Assembly: GCA_905221615.1 (NCBI GenBank)
Contig: CAJNDT010002857.1
Span: 1 to 64,000 of the forward strand
DNA: 64,000 bases
Origin: Symbiodinium sp. CCMP2592
Taxonomy: Eukaryota > Sar > Dinophyceae > Suessiales > Symbiodiniaceae
Direction: 5' to 3'
Program-made: the position numbers and the translations under genes
Notes under the pieces: generated by a model
Seen by the model: only the letters and a program-made list of their open reading frames with translations
Database searches by the model: none
What the model was told of the DNA's origin: nothing
In this document: in pieces, positions 40,089 through 51,171 of the stretch
Layout of the letters: every line of letters begins with the position of its first letter
Numbering within the stretch: the first letter of the stretch is position 1

Positions 40089-42041
40089 ATGTCTGCACAG
40101 CCAGACAGCTTGGATACTCAGGTATCCCAATGGCCTCAGGAGGGCGAAGCAGTGGCTGCTGCCATGGCCTTGACAACAGCCCCGACCGTGTCCCTGGATG
40201 CCTATGCTGCGACCCAAGTCAGCTCGCCTCCTCCTAGTTCGAATCCCGATCCGACCTCAACGCCTTCGACCTCTGCTTCGGACTCGAGCCCTGAGAAATC
40301 CTTAGAAGCCCCTGCTTCCACCAAGCAGCCTGGAACGAACTCTCCGGAAGCCCCTGATTCCGCCAAGCAGCCTGGAAAGAACTCGCCGGAAGTGATCCTC
40401 ACAGACTCCGCGATGATGGAGGCAAGGACCAACTACGCCGAACACCACGGCCTCGCGATCCAGCAGGTCACCGAGGAGATGATCAAGGGCTCTGAGAAGG
40501 GTCCTATTCACTGGGCTACGGTGAAGACGAATGTGACAGCCCGTTCGGCCACGGGACAGGCTTTGCAAAGAGCCTTCCTTGAAGCACAGACCGGACGTCC
40601 GCGAACTCTACCAGGTTCTCTTGGATTCGGAAAAGATCTCATTTCGCCAAGCATGGGCATGCACGAAGAGCTTCGAGTTTACAACCGCCCGCCGCTCCAC
40701 TACGAACACGTTTCGGCGGCGAAAGGAGGACATCGGTGTGTTCAAGACGGAGTTGCAGCTCCAGCAGCTGCTGGGCGGATCGGACAAGGCCGAGGCTGTG
40801 TCCCAGGCTAGCAACTACGTGAACATGTGCATTCGGCCGGACTTGAAGGCTGGGTCTCTATGGTAAAAAAACCCTACCCAAAAACTTAAACCCTTGAAGC
40901 CCTAAACCACTTGAGTCCTAAACCTGCTTTGTTCCCAAAACTTAAACCCTGAGACATCCTTAAACCCAAACCCCCTCCAGCCCTGCACTTGCTATGTTCG
41001 CAAAACCTAGACCTAAACCATGAAACCCGCAACCCCTTAAGCCACAAAACCAGCTTCCATGCCCTGCAGCCCTTCTGCTACATGTACAACGACTGGCTGA
41101 AGGCCGACACGTTTCTGTGGGTGGAAAGTTTGGTCAGCTCTGCTTCCGAGACTGCCTGGATGAATGAGGTGACGGTGGAGTCGGAGAACCCCCTTTCTGG
41201 CAGCTGGTCTGAAAAAGCCGAGTTCTGCAAGGCTGCACGGGTGTATGCTGTGGAATACCAATGTGCTCCCAAAGATGTCACTTTGGACATGCTACAGCAG
41301 ACGACACTGGGAGTCAAGGGCTTTGCAAAGCTCTACGAGTCCACTCCAGCGGCCTTCCCGCAACCTGGTGGCGATGGCTCCGCTCCGAAGCAGACGGCCG
41401 CGAATCCACCTGCACCGGCTGCTCCCAAGGCCAAGGCTAAAGCGGCGGCTAAGGGCAAAGCTAAGGCTATGAAATCCGGCGATGGTGCTCAGGGTCCTGA
41501 CGGTGAGAATCCTCTGCTTGGCTCTGGGGGAGATGGAGATGAAGGCCAGGGTGCTTCTAAGAGGCCCAAGAAAGGTGCAGGCAACTCCACCTGCAAAAAG
41601 GAGCGAGAAGTCAAAGAGTTCTTAGCCCTGGAAGCCGAAAGCGACAATGTGATGTCAAAGATAGCATCCTCTATGAGTGCCAACCCCGCTGTTTGGAGTT
41701 GGGCGAAGGATTTCGTCCAGCAGTATCGGAGTCTCCGAACGGAGATCCTTGCTATGTACGCCGATGTTGAGTTCTTTGGCCAAATGAAGATCGCGGCACT
41801 GAGTGCCAAGGAGACTTCTCGGCTGAAGAAGATCTACGGGCTAGATTATCATTCAAAGTTGTGCGAGTTTTGTCTGCAGATGGGCCCGAAGATTGCGATG
41901 ATGTCCGAGTGTACAAGCAAGATTCGTTCTATGTCCGATGCTCAAGCTGAAGCTGCCGCCGGCACCCCTTCAAAGGCTTCTACGAAGTCGAAAAAGAAGG
42001 CGCCCAAGCGATCGGCCTCCGCAGCATCGCTGTCCGTGTGA
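40089..42041 (+). CDS. Multi-exon protein of unrecognised dinoflagellate family, with a GC-AG intron
   Basis: The ATG at 40089 opens a Ser/Pro/Thr-rich N-terminus with a repeated STKQPGTNSPEAP / SAKQPGKNSPEV unit, then a helical part to about 40575. The sense then moves one base (KHRPDVRELYQVLLDSEK, GVFKTELQLQQLLGG, NYVNMCIRPDLK). At 40848 AAG is followed by GCTGGG. A 221-bp intron rich in CTTAAACCC words ends TGCAG at 41069, and the exon continues in phase PFCYMYNDWLKADTFLW. After a basic linker (KAKAKAAAKGKAKAMK) come KEREVKEFLALEAESDN and a helical end, with a KKKAPKRSASAASLSV tail. Layout resembles the gene at 27868. Function is unknown. Confidence 0.55.
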
Positions 42042-42429
42042 TCGAAATCCTCAGCTGGAGGGGTGCAGTGTTGCAGCTTGGGTTTTTTCAAAGCCGGGTT
42101 TAGGGTGTGGGGTTTAGGGCTTATTAGGGTTTAGCGCTTATAGCAGCTGGAATGTCTTAGTCTTTGAACCCACACAGCATCAACCCACGCCCGAAAAAAT
42201 CCTGAAGTACTCGTAGCTGCTCCCCCAAAAGTCGTTGCATCCCGAATAAAATCCTGGCTTCCCGAAAACCCTTGCTGAATGCACTGCTGGTATGGGGAAT
42301 GTGCTCAGCCCGATCGGGGCAACCCGGCTAAGCCCGGGCGGCTGAGCGATGCGAACCGCTTGTCGCCGATTGTTATTGCTGGCCGACATGATCCTAAATT
42401 CCTTCAACTTACCACAAACCAGAGATTCC

Positions 42430-43000
42430 TATTCCTCAACCCTGAACCCTGGACCCTCAGCCCTGAACCTGTTCATCTGTAGGCCGGAATAAAATAGTCT
42501 GACTTTTTTCGGACCCTCAACCCTGAACCTGTTCATCTGTAGGCCGGAATAAAAAAGTCTGACTTTTTTCGGACCCTCAACCCTGGACCTGTTCATCTGT
42601 AGGCCGGAATAAAATAGTCTGACTTTTTTCGGACCCTCAACCCTGGACCTGTTCATCTGTAGGCCGGAATAAAATAGTCTGACTTTTTCGGACCCTCAAC
42701 CCGAAACCCAAAACCCTCAACCCTGCAATTTGCCTGAACCCTGAACCCTGGACCACCCTGGACCTGTTCATCTGTAGGCCGAATAAAATAGTCTGACTTT
42801 TTTCGGACCCTCAACCCGAAACCCAAAACCCTCAACCCTGCAATTTGCCTAAACCCTGAACCCTGGACCACCCTGGACCTGTTCATCTGTAGGCCGGAAT
42901 AAAATAGTCTGACTTTTTTCGGACCCTCAACCCGAAACCCAAAACCCTCAACCCTGCAATTTGCCTAAACCCTGAACCCTGGACCCTCAACCCGGAACCC
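42430..43000. repeat. 60-bp tandem repeat (four copies) passing into 116-120-bp units
   Basis: GTTCATCTGTAGGCCGG lies at about 42470, 42530, 42590, 42650, 42766 and 42886. The longer units add AACCCGAAACCCAAAACCC and CAATTTGCCT. Minus-strand frames that repeat every 20 residues follow from the 60-bp period and are not genes. Confidence 0.93.
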
Positions 43001-43554
43001 CAAACCTTAAGCCCAAGCCCCGCCTCAATCCCGGAACTCCGAAGTGCGAGCTTGGCTGGCTTCAAACAATCGGTTGCACTGCTCTCGATCTGCACAAGGC
43101 TGGTGCGAATGCAGGATTAGGTTTCAGCTTGTCGGTGCAGGAGGGCCCCCAAATCCTCACGCAGAACGTTCCTTATTGTATAGTTTGCTACTGTTTCTTC
43201 GAGTCCTATTATACCCTAAAGCCTATATATAATTACTGTAGGAACCTGCACCGGCATCGCGACACCTGCTGCTGTGCCAGCTTCACTAGCTATAGTTACC
43301 GGCGACCGTTCCGAAGTGTCCGATGGAAACATGTCCACAGCTTGAAGCGACCCTCAAACCCCCGCCCGAAACCTCAAAGCCCGGAAGCCAAAGCTCTTTC
43401 GTGAAATCCCCGAGCCTGCGAAAGCTGAAGCCACATTCAGTGCTGTGCGACAAGTGACATTCTGTAGCAGTCATCGGAGGATCCTTGGTCGATGTTGTGC
43501 GAAGATCTAGGCCCGAAGCTGAGCCACCAAGAGTTCATGCCGCTTAAACTCAAC

Positions 43555-43800
43555 ACCAGCCCTAAGCCTCAACCCTAAGCCTTAAAACACCACCCTTAAC
43601 CCTAAGCTTCAAAACACAACCCTTAACCCTAAGCCTTAAAACACCACAGTTAACCCTAAGCCTTAAACCACCACCCTTAACCCTAAGCCTTAAAACACCA
43701 CCCTTAACCCTAAGCCTCAACCCTTAAGGCCCTTAACCCTAAGCTTCAACCCTAAGCCTTAAAAACACCACCCTTAACCCTAAGCCTTAAAGTGTTAAAG
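43555..43800. repeat. Minisatellite derived from CCCTAAGCCTTAAA words
   Basis: About nine copies of CCCTTAACCCTAAGCCTTAAAACACCA-like units, 25-30 bp, with variants. Confidence 0.85.
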
Positions 43801-43945
43801 CTTGATGAACAAAGTATGTCGCCACCGAAACTGTGAAGGGTCCTTCACCCCAAAATCCTGAAGCTTTCTGAATGAAGTATATCACCCCAGAGCGCCCCAA
43901 ATCCTCAAATCGAGAACGCTCACCGCTTCACCGTCATGACTGTCC

Positions 43946-46384
43946 ATGAGTCTGAAGAGAGCTCGCTTGCTGGAGCAAACAAGTTTTTGTGTGGACGATA
44001 CAGCTGAAAGAGAAGACGCCGAATATCGAAAGGAGGCTGGGGTCAAGTTCAGAAAACACTTGCTGGAACGATATACGACTGGAGCTGCCACTGCTGCTGA
44101 CACTTGTATCCTGGCTTATCATCATACTGAATCGGGCGGCCTGGGCACTGAAGATCTGGGGCTGCACCCGGACCAGGCCAGCATTCATGGATCCAGACAT
44201 CTCCGGCTCCCGGGTCTTAGTTTGGCACTGTTTCTTTGTTTGTTGTTTGTTCGGTCTTTGGGGTCTTGGCTTGGTTGTGTTGTTGTTTGTCCAAAGCTTT
44301 TCTTCTGGCGAGCCCACTAATATGTGCGAAATGGTAGAGCGGTAAATTATAGTAGTATTGGCAGTGAGAAGCTAAGATGCCATCTTGCCAAAGACTTCGA
44401 AGAGCCCTACGTGGAATACGTGCATGTGCCTATGAACTGCAAGAAATCCTTCGGGCGAGTCTCGGTGCAGCATCCTACAAGGGTAACATCCGATCTGCTT
44501 CGTTGTGAGTTGAATGATTTAGGGCTCCTGGGGTCCGGGGCAAGTGCAAACTCAAAGCTTCTGAAAGATCACCTTGATGCCGATAAGGGTTACTGGGATT
44601 TGTACTGCAACCACCCCGTGGTCCAGAAAGCCTTTCAAGAAGGATTTCGTCAGGAACACGTCGTTCCCCTGTCTGTTTACTTTGATGGGGTGCAATACAC
44701 AAAGAACGAAAACTTTCTGGGCTTCTACATGACGAACCTTCGCTCTGGGAAGCAACAACTGGTGTGGCTCTTGAGTGCCTTGGGTTATTATAGTTATTGC
44801 TGCCGTTGTAATAACCGTAACTTATTTCCGAAGAGACCTTATATTCAACCAAAGACAATATGTTTCTTCATTACCGAAGACATCGCACACCCAGGGCTGT
44901 CAGAGCTCTGCTCGTGCGGCTGTCGTGGCTGGTGTTCAGTCTTCCCGCTTCTGGAACATTTCCGTTGTGACATGAGCCGTGAGCACACCGATATTCGACC
45001 GGCGATTTTGGATTTCAAGGCCGACTGGCCGGCACTGGTCGAGATTTGCGGCCTTCGGACATGGTCTCACAACCTCCATCCATGCCCATGCTGCACGATG
45101 GATAAGTCTTCCTTGTTGGCCGTCGGCACACATTCCTTGAATTCCTCGCCGAACCCACTTTTTACGCAGAGCTCTTATGACGAGCTCGTAGCACGGACTT
45201 TCCGGGCCGCTGGACTCCGCAGCAGGCAAAGTTTTCTGTTGTCTTCATCAAGTATATTCAAGGAATAAGAATAAAGAACCTAAAAGCCAAGAAGCGGTAG
45301 CCGTGAATCGAACTATAGGAAGTGATTGTGCCCGACGACGAGACCCAACGGCGACTTCACAGCTTGCTCCGCTACAGCAAGAATGGTCGGGGACGATGCT
45401 TGAAGGCGGCCTTCCCGCCGCTGGGTCTTCGTAGAGGCCATCGCCTGGAGCCATCTGAACATCTTTTGGACGTGGACAACTTTATCCATCTCACGACACC
45501 ATTCAGCTGTATCTTCTACACCGGCGGGACGCACGGTCGCATCCTCCATCGATCACCTTTTTTGAGAATACCTGGGGTCTCGATCGACTGCTGGTGCATA
45601 GATGTGCTCCACACATGGCATTTCGGACCATTGTCCTCGTATGTCGCACATTCGCTGCGAACCCTGATTTCTTCGCCGGTGTATCAGCCGGCCAGTTATA
45701 AGGACCTGGAGAAAGAGGAGGCTGACAAGCTCGCCTTGCTTCATCTTCGTGCGGAACTTTGGTCGTTCTACAAGAGACGCCGAGAATCAGACGAAGATTG
45801 GAAGAGAAAAGGCTCAGAGGCCCGACGCATCCCACTAACCAGAGCCCGCTTAAGCTTTCCTCAGTAGCGATGGATGACCCCTGCAGGTGTGGAACCTGAC
45901 CTTGACCATGATTGCTGGAAAATATCTCAAAGCGAAAGCTGCCGAGACACATGGGCTGCTCAACTTCGTCGTCGATAGACTTGCAAAGCATTCGGAACAA
46001 CTGGCTTCGACGACTGAAGCTGCTTCTGTCGATCTGTTGCTGAGAGCAGGCACTGCAGCGATGGACTTCGATGCAGTGCTGGCGGCTCACCCGAGAGCGG
46101 TCGATGCCGACACTTGTGCACTGCTGTTCGACAACTACAACAGGTTCATCTGCCTGGCTGCCAGAGCCCAGATCCCTCTCATGCCTAAATGTCATATGAT
46201 GTACCATATGATTCAGAGGGCACTGCTGAAGGGGAATCCCCGCTTTTACTCCACTTACATCGACGAATCCCTGAACGGGGCGATCGCCCATGTGTGCCGG
46301 TCGGTTCACAGACGAGGATGGGCACTTGCAGTGTATCGCAAGCTTTCTATGTTTGAACAGCTGTTGGCAGAGGATGAGGAGTGA
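43946..46384 (+). CDS. Large multi-exon protein of a dispersed Symbiodiniaceae family (transposase-like?)
   Basis: Exon 1 from the ATG at 43946 (SLKRARLLEQTSFCVDDTAE ... GLGTEDLGLHPDQA) ends near 44.2 kb. Exon 2 (about 44385 on) has VSVQHPTRVTSDLL and PLSVYFDGVQYTKNENFLGF. A GT-AG intron at 44775-44894 is open in frame, but removing it restores LLRLSELCSCGCRGWC. Then come DWPALVEICGLRTWSHN and CPCC. After a second intron, exon 3 (about 45322-45819) carries GRCLKAAFPPLGLRRGHR and DCWCIDVLHTWHFGP. A GC-AG intron at 45820-45886 follows, and exon 4 (45887-46384) has VWNLTLTMIAGKYLKAK and GNPRFYSTYIDESLNG. I recall similar proteins in many copies in Symbiodinium but no function. Asp/His/Cys residues recall a DDE-type transposase; this is a guess. 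The copy seems intact. Confidence 0.6.
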
Positions 46385-46532
46385 GCTCTGCCGGCACTTG
46401 ATCTTCTTATTTTTTGGCAGCGGCGACTTTTGCCTGTACGAAACCGTTTAATTGGCAACATGGACGAAACCTTTCAGCCCGAGCCTGGACCGAACCCTAA
46501 ACCCCAAATCCGAAACCCTAAAAAAAAAATAG

Positions 46533-46570
<38 letters not shown>

Positions 46571-47892
46571 TCGTACCCTGACCCTGTTGTCGTCCCAGGA
46601 AGATTGCCGAATTCCGTTTATGCTGCCGAGCCGCTGGTGCTAAAGCACTGCAGACGAGCTGCTTTCCGCACAAATTATTGTTCTCCTAAGCTGAAGTAGA
46701 GGGCTTTCTTCTTTGTGAGGATTCCAAGCGGGTGACGGGTTTTCGTTTGTGTGGCAAGACCTGGGGGCTCAGGGTTTAGGGTTCAGGCTTCACAGATCGA
46801 ACTGCCGGACCAACTCTAATTCCCCCAAAATAAGTTCCAAGCACCGAAAGCCTCAGACAGTAATTCCCGCAATCAACCTTTTAGGGTAGAACAACGAGGC
46901 TGTGCCACTGGTGGCCAGCCCTTCCGAGTCTCGAGATTTGATGGCCTTCAGAAACCTTTGAATATATTAAGTTTCAGCAAAGGCGAACATTAGATTGGGA
47001 TTTCCTTCCGTGCTAAGCACAGTCACCCGAGGAGATGCCTGGATTCGCGACGCTGGCTGTGGAGCACTGTGCAAGTTTCACAGAAGTAGTGCGCCGGGAA
47101 CGAGCTTCCAAGCCCTTTTCCTTAAATACCGTGCTTGTGTCTATATTCGATATTCTATATGGGGTGAAATTCCAAGAAACAGTATGCCTCACCCTTTCTG
47201 GGCTCTAACCCCTGGCTTCGCGAAGTTTCGGCGCCAAGCAGCAGGATGCATCGTCCGATGGCCGGAAAGAGCACAGATCGAAGGGCTTTCTTGCTTGGGT
47301 TTAGTGGGTGTTTGGGTAGGGTTTACGGTTTTGGCCTTACGGGTGGTTTAGGGCCTTTAGGGCTTACAGGGTGTAGTGTGCGACGGGTCTAGCTTCGGAA
47401 AGGCTTGCTCTGGAGCCCCTGCTTGAAGTTCAGACCCTGAACCCAAGCCTTCAAACCCTCCCAACTCCCGAAACCTTGCCAAATCCCACGCAAGCAGCCC
47501 CAACAACATGTAGATAATTTGTTAACTCAGTTCGTCCTCCCAGTTGTCCCTTTTCAGTCGTCTTGCACACCCCAAAGCGAACACCAGAAAACACCTCAAC
47601 ACCCCAGCCCAGGTCCGCGAAACCGAAAACTTGACAGAACTTAAGCCGAAATCCAGACTTGAGGGGAGAGAACTCTAAGGAGAGACACACAATTTCGGCT
47701 CAAGGGGCTCAAGCATCATGAGCATCAGTCTATGAGTTGAAAGCTCATAAGAATCATAAAAAATATTGGCTCGTGCTATATATATACAATCGTTTGCTTG
47801 TATATGCAGCCCTGTCTCATACACAACGGCAAAACAACCTGCTGCATTGGTGTGAAGAAAGATTTGTTGGACTTTGCGTGTTTTTGCTCAAG
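46385..47892. other. Non-coding convergent switch region
   Basis: Plus-strand coding ends at 46384 and minus-strand coding begins at 47893. Contents: a (TA)n run at about 46531-46570, GGGTTTAGGGTTC words, and AATTTCGGCTCAAG at 47691-47704 resembling the end of the dinoflagellate spliced leader. No gene. Confidence 0.6.
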
Positions 47893-50386
47893 TTATAGGT
47901 TTCGCTGTTTCACCCCAAAATGGTAGCGGATCCACAAACAAGTGGGCGTATCCAAGCAGGACAAGCAACATGCGTATCTACTTTCTGGATCCGAAAGGTG
48001 GTCTGGGTTAGCCCGCTTTGAGTCACTGCCCTCGGCCTTCTGGTCCTTCTTGTCGCCCTCGGCCGGCACAGAAGCACCAGGGGTCACGCCGGCATCACCA
48101 GCCGCATCATCCATACTGGCATCTTCACCCTCCTCAGAGTCCCGACCACGGGTCGCAGCAACAGAAGGAAAGGGGTCAGTGGTAGCCGACACATACGGCA
48201 TGGAGCCGCCGCGAAGCTTCTTCTGACGGACCTGCTCCTGCTTGGGCGGGGCAAGGGCCGCCCACAACATGATCTGTGCATCGTCACCATCCTGAGCAGC
48301 AATCGGGATCAAGTCACTATCGGGACCCGGCTTGGCTGCTCCTCGGAACATGAAACCTTGTCGGCGCCGCGCACGTGCTGTCTGATGAGCTTGACCTCGT
48401 GGAAGTAGCCATCCAGAATGTCGGCGGCCTGTTTCATGTCCCAGTGCTTGGGGCAGCCATTTAAGTTCCAGATGCACGAGAAGCGGGTGTTCTCATTAAT
48501 CGGCTTTTTCCATCCGAGTCTGGTCCCACTGACCGCAAGCCCAATGGACTGAGCTCGCATGGCCCGAGCAAGGTAGTCGCGACCCGGCTCCTTGGCGGCA
48601 CGATCGATCCACTCAATGGTGACCTTCTCCTTCTGGTTGCCGGGAGGGAACACAAAGACACCGCCTTGTCCAGTTAAGCCTAGCAAGGTAGGATGATCCC
48701 GAATCGGGGCCCTCAAAATGCCAAAGACTTGTCGGGCCCCACTCGGGAGCTTTTCCTCTGCCCACTGCCATGAGTCGGTGAGCTGCACGTGGTGACCCGC
48801 GGCCCAGCTTGCGATGGCCGACTTGGGCCGTTGCAGGAAGCCTTTCCAGCAGTCGGCGGAGCAGAAGGCCTGTGGCACCTTGACAAAGAGCACGCCAGCC
48901 CCGAGCTTCCACCCGGAGCGGTGCCTTGATGCCCTTGGGCTGAGGAGGGCCTTTGCCGGCAGAGGCAAACTGAAGCGCCAAGCCTTCACGGAAACGAATC
49001 AAAAAGCTTCCCGGGTATGGATTGCTTGACACCCGCCTCCTTGGCCAGCTCGTGCTTTTCAAGCTCCTTCTTGGTCAGGTCTACCGCGACAAGGAGGGCA
49101 GACTATTCACGATTGGAGGCACCGAGAAGCCGCTTGGCAATCGAGATCTCATCGGCCTTGCAGTGGACCACGGCCTCAAAACACACCGTGGGGTCGGCAG
49201 CTTCGAAAGCAGAAGCCAGGTCGCCAAAGGAAATGAGCTGGCTGCTCCAATCCTGCGGCCTAAGCATAAAGTCCTCGGCCTGGCCAGGCTTGCGTTGCAC
49301 AAGCTTCCAGTCGCTGTCGGCAGGAGGCTTCGGGGGGGTCGCGGGGGCTGGAGTGCCCTTGCCTTTGCCTTTGCCCTTCGGATCGTTGCCCACAGCGACG
49401 GCTGGCGAAGTACCAGCCTGACCCTGAGAGCCGCCAGCTCCAGTCCTTTTCATAGCCGCATTTCGCAGCTTTTGCTTCTTTCTCTTTTTGGCTTTAGCGC
49501 TCAGCCGAGGAGGCTGAGCGATCGGCCCCGGCATGGAGCCCATCACTTCGGTCAGCAGCTGTTTGATCATGTCTCGCAGCATGGACTTAAGATCGAAACC
49601 GCAGTTTTGCAGCAAGCCTTGAAGACTACCGGTTGGTTGCCTAGGACCAGGGTGGCTCGCTTCTCCGACCCTGACTCCAACATACGGGTCGTGGTCCCCT
49701 TTGCGCATCACACCGCACACAACAGGTGGCCAGCACGCCCCGATGAGAGCGCCAACATGTTGCACAAGACTACAGTAGCCCTCAGCACAAGCACTCAAGG
49801 AGGCAAACAAACATACAGGCCCTCGCGAAACCCTTGCAGCACTCACTTCAGCAGTCCTGTCCTCGGAAAGGGCCTCGGAGGTGAAGACACTGTAGTCCTC
49901 GGCGGCAAATGTGTAGTACTCGCCCTGCAGCCCAAAGCATCTGCCTCCCTCCATCGCGTCACACGAGAGGCTCTCTCCCAATGGGTCCCAGCAGCGCCGG
50001 CCGCCCAAAGCAGCCATCATGCCGAGGTTCTCCGCAAAGTGGCCGCCTCTTTGCCCCAAGCGAAAAGAAGGCCCCCCATGGCAGCACCGGTTACCTAAAG
50101 ACCCCGGGAGCCCAAGAGGGCTAAGGTAAAAAGGAGTAGAGCTCTCTTGGTCCGCAACCGGATCTTGCTTTCCTTTTCGCGGTCCTTGGGTCCGGTTCCC
50201 TTCTAGATTACAATCTGCATCACAATTTTGATCGACTGTTCTCGGTTCTAGGGTCCGGCTCCCGCAAGTCACAGCACACCTTCCATCGGAGGCATCCGGT
50301 GAAATCCCAGCGCCAGAGCCGCTCAGCCAGTCGCCACGTCCCTGCTCGCCGAAGCTGTCGTGGCCCAGGAAAGCAGGGAGAGGCAC
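47893..50386 (-). pseudogene. LINE ORF1-type fragment with GEASHPGP motif and RNA-binding-like region, frameshifted
   Basis: The frame from 50386 (no ATG at the edge) reaches VGVRVGEASHPGPR near 49.66 kb, then MLRDMIKQLLTEVMGSM, a basic KKRKKQKLRNAAMKR, a GKGKGKGTPAPATPPKPP linker and a folded-looking end (ISFGDLASAFEAADPT). The sense continues in other frames: [55 protein letters not shown] (48.99-48.31 kb), then an acidic tail ([18 protein letters not shown]) to 47893. This resembles ORF1/N-terminal polyprotein sequence of dinoflagellate LINEs, whose 2A-like peptide is often written GEASNPGP. Here the Asn is His. No endonuclease or RT follows, so the 3' part is missing. Confidence 0.55.
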
Positions 50387-50545
50387 AGTAGGTTCGGGAG
50401 GTGCCCTTCTTTGTCCTTCCCCGGATCTTGGATATGGTTTTTCGGTCCTCGGGTCCGGGCCCTTTCTACATACACGTCTTTGCCCTTTCGCGGGTCTTGG
50501 TAACCTTTTCTCGGTTCTTGGGTCCGGCTCCCGCTCATGGACTCA
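50150..50545. repeat. Degenerate repeat of a ~60-70 bp unit
   Basis: Versions of CGG(T)TC(C/T)TNGGGTCCGG followed by CTTTCGCGGGTCTTGG-type sequence occur at about 50177, 50240, 50436 and 50510. The minus-strand reading gives repeated SRTxEPRKG-like residues (GSRTLEPRT, GSRTQEPRKGYQDPRKGK). Confidence 0.65.
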
Positions 50546-51171
50546 CAAGGCTCAGCGGCGAAAGGCTGAAGCACTTCGAACGTAGTGTCCAGCTGGCCGC
50601 CTGCCTGGTAGAAGTGGTCGAGGCACTGACCGCTCATGGCAGCAGTCCCTGTCACGATAGCTAAGTCGCCCGCGGTGCCCTGGAGCAGAGGCTGACCACC
50701 GAAGCGCTCACCAGCACAAGGAAGGCCCAGCACACGGCCCTCTTGCCAGCAGTGGCTCCGCAAAGGAGCCCGTACCTCCTGAGATCCACACGATGACGCA
50801 TCGCCATCCTGAGCAGTCCCCACAGCAGTGGCATGCACGAGGCAAAAGGCCCACGAGCAACGCCACTGATTCCACATCGCCTCAATGAAGAGATTGAAGC
50901 CCTTCTGGTTCTTGAACCGCTTTTGCCAGGCTTCGCAAAGCCCAGCCCGCAAATCGCTGCATGGAAGAAGCTTCCCGCCCGAACCCACAACGAACAGGAA
51001 ACTTGATTTCGAAGGATACACCCGCGAGTCATCAGGGTCCTCACCCCAGAGGCCCACTATTGTCCGCGACTGCATCTGCTGGCTGCAGGGTTGTGGGACC
51101 CCCAGCCAGTCGTCCATACTAAAGTTCATGAACATCCTTGTTGCCAGGCTTCCGTGCGAAACAGGAGCCAT
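50546..51171 (-). CDS. Minus-strand open frame upstream of the LINE fragment, unrecognised
   Basis: A frame from the ATG at about 51171 (MAPVSHGSLATRMFMNFSMD, VGLWGEDPDDSRVYPSKSSF, EAWQKRFKNQKGFNLFIEAM) runs to 50323, through the repeat region. The first 120 residues look protein-like, then composition degrades. It may be the 5' part of the LINE polyprotein in another frame. No domain recognised. Confidence 0.35.

Larger units (their letters stand above)
42042..43945. other. Non-coding, minisatellites and CCCTAA-derived repeats
   Basis: It holds the two arrays listed separately. The rest contains AACCCTGAACCC- and GGGTTTAGGG-type words and no supported gene. Confidence 0.6.

Noticed and set aside
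42429-43095. Repeated minus-strand peptides of 20 residues
   Set aside because: They arise from the 60-bp tandem repeat and have no start/stop logic or conservation beyond the DNA period.
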